DNA of 64,000 bases. It comes from CAXBGS01 sp963975425 (GTDB lineage Bacteria > Planctomycetota > Planctomycetia > Pirellulales > Pirellulaceae). Positions within the stretch are counted from its first letter, which is position 1. The number at the start of each line of letters is the position of its first letter. The stretch is taken from positions 1-64,000 of the forward strand of contig CAXBGS010000012.1 of the NCBI GenBank assembly GCA_963975425.1, written 5' to 3'. A program made the position numbers and the translations under genes. This document shows positions 59,978-64,000 of this stretch, piece after piece. A model generated the notes under the pieces. It was given only the letters and a program-made list of their open reading frames with translations. It made no database searches and was not told the DNA's origin.

Positions 59978-62900
59978 TTACCTAAGAAAAATGAACTCTT
60001 TCGTATTGATTAGCGCGTGCGCAAAGTCTGACCATCGATCCACATCAGGATTGTCGCCGAGAAATGCTAAGGCGACATCGCTTTCACTTTGGCTTGGCAA
60101 TCGTGCAAACGCTGTCAGAAACATCCACTGCACCCGATCGCTGGAATCTCCTTTGCGCTGCATCGCACGTTCGGCCCATCCCCGCGCCTGCTGTGCGACG
60201 AATGGATCGTTCATCAAAATCAGCGCCTGGGCGGGAACATTGGACACATTGCGTCGCCCCATCGTGCTGAAAGGCACGGGAGTATCGAATGCCAACATGA
60301 AAGGCGATAAGAAATTACGACGCACGGCGACGTAAATGGATCGTCTGCCATCACCGTCCAGCGGACCGCTCGCTTTTGGCCGACCGCGGCCGGTCATGAA
60401 GGACGTCAAATGGATCGGCACCGGCGGGCCGAACAGAGCCGCGTTGATCTTCCCCGAAACAGCCAGCAGCGAATCACGAACGGCCTCGCCTTCGAGTCGC
60501 TTGGGCGGTCGGTGATGCCACAGCAAATTGTTGGGGTCCGCTTGCACGGCAAATTCATCCGGCTTGCTTGACATCTGATAGGTACGCGACAGCACGATGT
60601 ATCGGATCATCCTTTTCATACTGCGGCCATCGTTGAGAAACTTCGTGGCGAGGTGATCCAGCAGTTCCGGATGCGTCGGACGTCTTCCCAACACACCGAA
60701 ATCATCAGTCGTTGGCACAATGCCACGCCCCATCAGGTGATGCCAAATTCGATTGACGATCACACGTGATGCCAGAGGATTGGATGGATCGTTGATTTGC
60801 CGGGCAAGTTGCAATCGCCCGCTGCCGCGATCAATGCTCATCGGTTCATTGCCCGCAACGGCGGTCAAGAAGTGACGCGGTTCCAGCGGTCCAGGATTGG
60901 ACGAACTGCCACGGATGTAAACGTGCGCGTCTTCACCCGAACCATCCAGCATCGCCATCGCCAAGCGAGATCGCTTGACGATTTGTGCCTGCAGCTTCTC
61001 GCGTTTCTTTGCCCATTGGGCTGCCAATCGCCGCAGCCCATCATCGACCTTTGCATACGCTTTGTCTGAATCATCTTGCCGCGATTGCGCCGTGCCCAAT
61101 AACAACGTGTTCAATGAAAGCTGCAATGGCATCGTGTCCGAACGCAATGTTTTCAGCACCCGCTTTGTTTGCCCTCGCGAACCTTGTGCGACCCAGACGA
61201 TGTGCAACGAAGCGTTTTCGGCGGGGGTGAATTCCAGGTGGATGCGATGCCCCAGGTAACGAGACAGATCCAAGACAACCGAGTTCGAATCGGGCTTGAT
61301 TTCGGCGATGGTTTGCTTGTGCAGAGGCCCCGCGACCAGCCGATGTGAATCAACACATGCAACCACGTGGCCCTGACCGTGCACACGACAGACGACGTTC
61401 TCGCCGGTCAGTTCGAACGTGGGTGTTCTCAGCGTACGCCCGCTGCGAGGGATTTTTGATAACGCGCTGCGACTGGTAACGTTCGGTTGAGATTGCGAGA
61501 CAAGCCCATTCCAGATCGGATCGTTCACCGCCGCGCCAGCGGCCGCGATCCGGATTTCGGGACGATCACCGCTGGTATCCAGCCAAGCATCACCGGCACG
61601 CCGCGGACCGTCACCAAAGATGTAACCGTCCTGAATGAATTGATCCTTAGAGAGATGTTCATAGTCAAATACGATCGAGTCGGCGATGGCATCTGGCAGA
61701 GATTTGGGTTCGGGCAACACCAGTTGCTGATCGTCGAGCAGTTTCTTTACTCGCTGGCGAAACGCGGCATCGGTACGAGCGATCTGGTTTGCCACGTCCC
61801 GGTTCGATTGCATCGAATCGAACCGAACTTGTCGATAGTCGCTGCTGTGCAGAAACCCAGTTAGCGAGTAATAATCTGCCGTCGAAATCGCATCGAATTT
61901 ATGGTCGTGGCAGCGAGCGCATGAGACAGTGACGCCCAGAAAGGTTTTGGACATCACATCAATCATATTATCGAAACGGTCCGATTCGTCTTTGAGAATA
62001 TCAACGGGTGAGTGAACCCATTCACCCAGGAACCAAAAGCCCGTCCCCAAGACCGATTCGTTGAAACCGGCTTCGGGATGCAAACGTGGTTTGTCGATCA
62101 GATCCCCCGCGATATGTTCGCGAACCAATTGGTCATAAGGAACGTCGGCGTTGAACGCGCGAATGACATAATCACGGTACTGGTACGCGTTGACAGCGTC
62201 GTCATCAAACTCGTGCCCGCGAGATTCGGCATAACGAACCAGATCTAACCAGTGACGCCCCCAACGTTCGCCGAAATGATGCGACTCAAGCAGCCTGTCA
62301 ACGACTCGTTCAATCGCAACCGGCGACGTGTCGGCTAGAAAGCGACTCGTTTCTTCGGCGGTTGGCGGTAAGCCGATGAGGTCCAGGTACAAACGTCGCA
62401 GGATCGCCGATCGGTCGGCGCCGCCCACGGGCGACAGATCATTTTGTTCCAGTTTGGCCAAGACGAAATGATCTAATTCGGATGTCGGCCACATTGTGCC
62501 CTGAACCGATGGGATCGCTGGAGACCTGACAGGTTGCCACACCCAATGTTCGGATGCCCGCTGTTGTAAATCGAAGACCGGACGATCAGCGTGCGGCGAC
62601 GGAGGTTCCTCTTGCGGCCAAGGAGCCCCTTGTCGAATCCATTCTTCCAGTGTCGCCACATCCTTGTCGGACAACTTTCCATCAGGTGGCATTTCATACG
62701 ACTCGTAACGCACCGCCTCGATGAACAGGCTGCCGCTGGGATCGCCCGGAACCACCGACGGTCCAGAATCACCGCCAGCGACCATGGCGCTGCGACTGTC
62801 CAGCATCAATCCCGCCTGCAATTTCTCCGATTGGGCACTGTGACATTCATAGCAGTGTTCACTCAAGAGCGGCCGAACGCGTTTTTCAAAGAACTCAAGC

Positions 62901-63139
62901 TGGTCACGCGTGAACTCGGCTGCCTCGGCGCGTGCTAGCCCCGAAACCATCCCAAGAAACAGAAAAGCGATGACGGCGCTGATTCCGCTATGTATTCCCA
63001 ACAGGCTGCGTATTCCCAACAGTCGGTTCAACAAGGCGATAACAAGCACAGAGAAAACCTTCTTGGGATGTTGGACGACACAGTCCGTGGCGCGCGAGGG
63101 CAACATATTGTCCGCCGCAATGACATTGGTGTCGAGCAT
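59978..63139 (-). CDS. PSCyt1 / DUF1549 / DUF1553 (PSD1) family protein
   Basis: 1053 residues from the ATG at 63139. A hydrophobic segment (ISAVIAFLFLGMVSGLARAE, about 53-72) serves as signal. The heme motif CYECH (96-100) and the MPPDGKLSDKDV region form the PSCyt1 domain. DUF1549 follows, with WGRHWLDLVRYAESRGHEFD and CARCHDHKFDAIS. A central insert (about 500-700) resembles a beta-sandwich; DUF1553 has NPLASRVIVNRIWHHLMGRG. An 18-bp in-frame duplication near 62992-63027 repeats the LLGIRS/LLGIHS steps ahead of the signal. It is the first gene of the five-gene run and is followed by its DUF1501 partner after 9 bp. Confidence 0.93.
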   Translation of the reverse strand: MLDTNVIAADNMLPSRATDCVVQHPKKVFSVLVIALLNRLLGIRSLLGIHSGISAVIAFLFLGMVSGLARAEAAEFTRDQLEFFEKRVRPLLSEHCYECHSAQSEKLQAGLMLDSRSAMVAGGDSGPSVVPGDPSGSLFIEAVRYESYEMPPDGKLSDKDVATLEEWIRQGAPWPQEEPPSPHADRPVFDLQQRASEHWVWQPVRSPAIPSVQGTMWPTSELDHFVLAKLEQNDLSPVGGADRSAILRRLYLDLIGLPPTAEETSRFLADTSPVAIERVVDRLLESHHFGERWGRHWLDLVRYAESRGHEFDDDAVNAYQYRDYVIRAFNADVPYDQLVREHIAGDLIDKPRLHPEAGFNESVLGTGFWFLGEWVHSPVDILKDESDRFDNMIDVMSKTFLGVTVSCARCHDHKFDAISTADYYSLTGFLHSSDYRQVRFDSMQSNRDVANQIARTDAAFRQRVKKLLDDQQLVLPEPKSLPDAIADSIVFDYEHLSKDQFIQDGYIFGDGPRRAGDAWLDTSGDRPEIRIAAAGAAVNDPIWNGLVSQSQPNVTSRSALSKIPRSGRTLRTPTFELTGENVVCRVHGQGHVVACVDSHRLVAGPLHKQTIAEIKPDSNSVVLDLSRYLGHRIHLEFTPAENASLHIVWVAQGSRGQTKRVLKTLRSDTMPLQLSLNTLLLGTAQSRQDDSDKAYAKVDDGLRRLAAQWAKKREKLQAQIVKRSRLAMAMLDGSGEDAHVYIRGSSSNPGPLEPRHFLTAVAGNEPMSIDRGSGRLQLARQINDPSNPLASRVIVNRIWHHLMGRGIVPTTDDFGVLGRRPTHPELLDHLATKFLNDGRSMKRMIRYIVLSRTYQMSSKPDEFAVQADPNNLLWHHRPPKRLEGEAVRDSLLAVSGKINAALFGPPVPIHLTSFMTGRGRPKASGPLDGDGRRSIYVAVRRNFLSPFMLAFDTPVPFSTMGRRNVSNVPAQALILMNDPFVAQQARGWAERAMQRKGDSSDRVQWMFLTAFARLPSQSESDVALAFLGDNPDVDRWSDFAHALINTKEFIFLR

Positions 63140-63754
63140 GATTTGGTTGGCGAGGACCGCTAAACGCGACAGGTAAACCGTTAAATGAGGTGGGGAATAT
63201 TCAGCTTAGGCGGCAAGCCGGACTTCATCGACAATCGGCAGCGAGAAATCCAAAAGCGCACAACGCGCACAAACGTCTACCAAGCCCATTGTAGGTTACC
63301 TGAACGGTTGCTGCGATTCTCGACCAAAACCGAATGTCTAGCCGTTAAAATAACAACCGAACGGAACCCGGTGGCCGCGGTGAAGCTGCGAAACGCTTCG
63401 CGATTCGCCTGATCGCCTGCCGCGATTGAACGAAATTTTCGGTCACTCGGAGTGTTCTGCTCGCCTACCAGGACGCGGGGCTATTGAGAACTACAATAGA
63501 GGTAGCTTTATTCTATCCGCCGCCGCCCGCGACGACGATTCGCTGATCGACGACGCGACTAGCTTGATCAAGCAGCTTGATCCGTCCCGCCACTCGTTGT
63601 GTGTTTCCATGTGTTTTGTTTGCGGCGAGGTGACGGTCGCCTGCGTGTTGCGCTGCCCTTGAGGGGCTCGGGACGTCGGATCTGCCACTGCCGCCAGGAA
63701 AGCAGCCATGATCATGTGTAAGTTCCGCCGTCGATGCGTTTTAGGATGAGATTA
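63140..63754. other. Divergent region between PSD1 operon and ECF sigma gene
   Basis: About 615 bp without a convincing gene. It should hold the promoters of the five-gene PSD1 run (minus) and of the sigma gene (plus). Short frames on both strands lack family resemblance. I see no strong repeat. Confidence 0.45.
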
Positions 63755-64000
63755 GATGTCGGACACCGGACTTAACGAAGAACTCATCACGCGAATGCAA
63801 GCGGGGGAGGAACATGCGTTTGTAGAACTGTTTTCTCGACATCGCGATCGTCTGAAAAAGATGCTGGAATTCCGCATGGACCATCGGCTGAGGGGCCGCG
63901 AAGATGCATCGGATATCCTGCAAGAGGTTTACATCGATGCTCATCAGCGGATGCGGCACTATATCAAACGCCCCGAGTTATCTTTCTATATTTGGCTTCG
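63755..64000 (+). CDS. ECF-type sigma factor, N-terminal part (runs off the window)
   Basis: 82 residues are visible from the ATG at 63755. The sequence ELITRMQAGEEHAFVELFSR then HRDRLKKMLEFRMDHRLRGR and REDASDILQEVYIDAHQRMR is sigma region 2 in the style of the Planctomycetaceae-specific ECF subfamily (TIGR02984-like). Region 4 lies beyond the window. Members are often followed by a protein kinase or membrane regulator gene, which cannot be checked here. It is divergent from the five-gene PSD1 run. Confidence 0.85.

Overview
The window looks like a chromosomal segment of a marine planctomycete, most likely a Rhodopirellula-like member of the Pirellulaceae. Several features support this. There are three gene pairs in which a large PSCyt1/DUF1549/DUF1553 protein is followed by a Tat-exported DUF1501 protein. 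It also carries a Pirellula/Verrucomicrobium-type heme-binding protein, DUF1559 and TIGR03067 proteins, planctomycete-type ECF sigma factors, two formylglycine-type sulfatases, several DUF1080-type domains, and an EF-Tu whose switch I region lacks the usual ARGITI sequence.

Layout. 1-7026 (+): the 3' end of a giant cadherin-repeat surface protein, a hybrid histidine kinase with a receiver and two HPt domains, an HD-GYP response regulator and a small lipoprotein. Together they could form a surface-attachment and c-di-GMP module. 7132-9973 (+): a Gfo/Idh/MocA dehydrogenase and a sodium:solute symporter. 10143-13931 (+): a Ser/Thr kinase fused to an AAA-type ATPase and a long helical tail. 13964-18360 (-): the conserved translation block tRNA-Thr, tRNA-Tyr, tRNA-Gly, tRNA-Thr, tuf, tRNA-Trp, secE, nusG, rplK. 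It stops after rplK, so rplA does not follow. Three spacers in this block hold 7-bp tandem repeats arranged as facing inverted arms. 18802-21048: a metallo-beta-lactamase-fold hydrolase, tRNA-Leu and an exported GD-rich (RTX-like) protein.

21232-29530: a sulfatase, the first PSD1/DUF1501 pair, a TIGR03067 protein and an SGNH hydrolase. 30261-37567 (-): the most interesting cluster. A DUF1611 (DgcN-like) protein and an enolase-superfamily epimerase (DgcA-like) overlap by ATGA. Downstream are an exported isoaspartyl peptidase, an exported fusion of a serine beta-lactamase-like domain with an N-acyl-D-amino-acid deacylase, and another serine beta-lactamase-like hydrolase. I read it as a two-compartment pathway for D-amino-acid or murein-derived peptides.

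38006-42723 (-): a DUF1080 + GH78-like rhamnosidase, a DUF1559 pseudopilin-like protein and a small lipoprotein. 43042-47641 (+): an ECF sigma factor, a FecR/LamG transmembrane partner overlapping it by ATGA, and a sulfatase. Two palindromic 14-bp repeats 21 bp apart lie just before the sigma gene. 47719-63139 (-): five collinear genes (PSD1, DUF1501, a 1945-residue multi-domain heme protein, PSD1, DUF1501). 63755-64000 (+): the beginning of a second ECF sigma gene. Calls rest on reading the sequence and on family knowledge; no database search was run.
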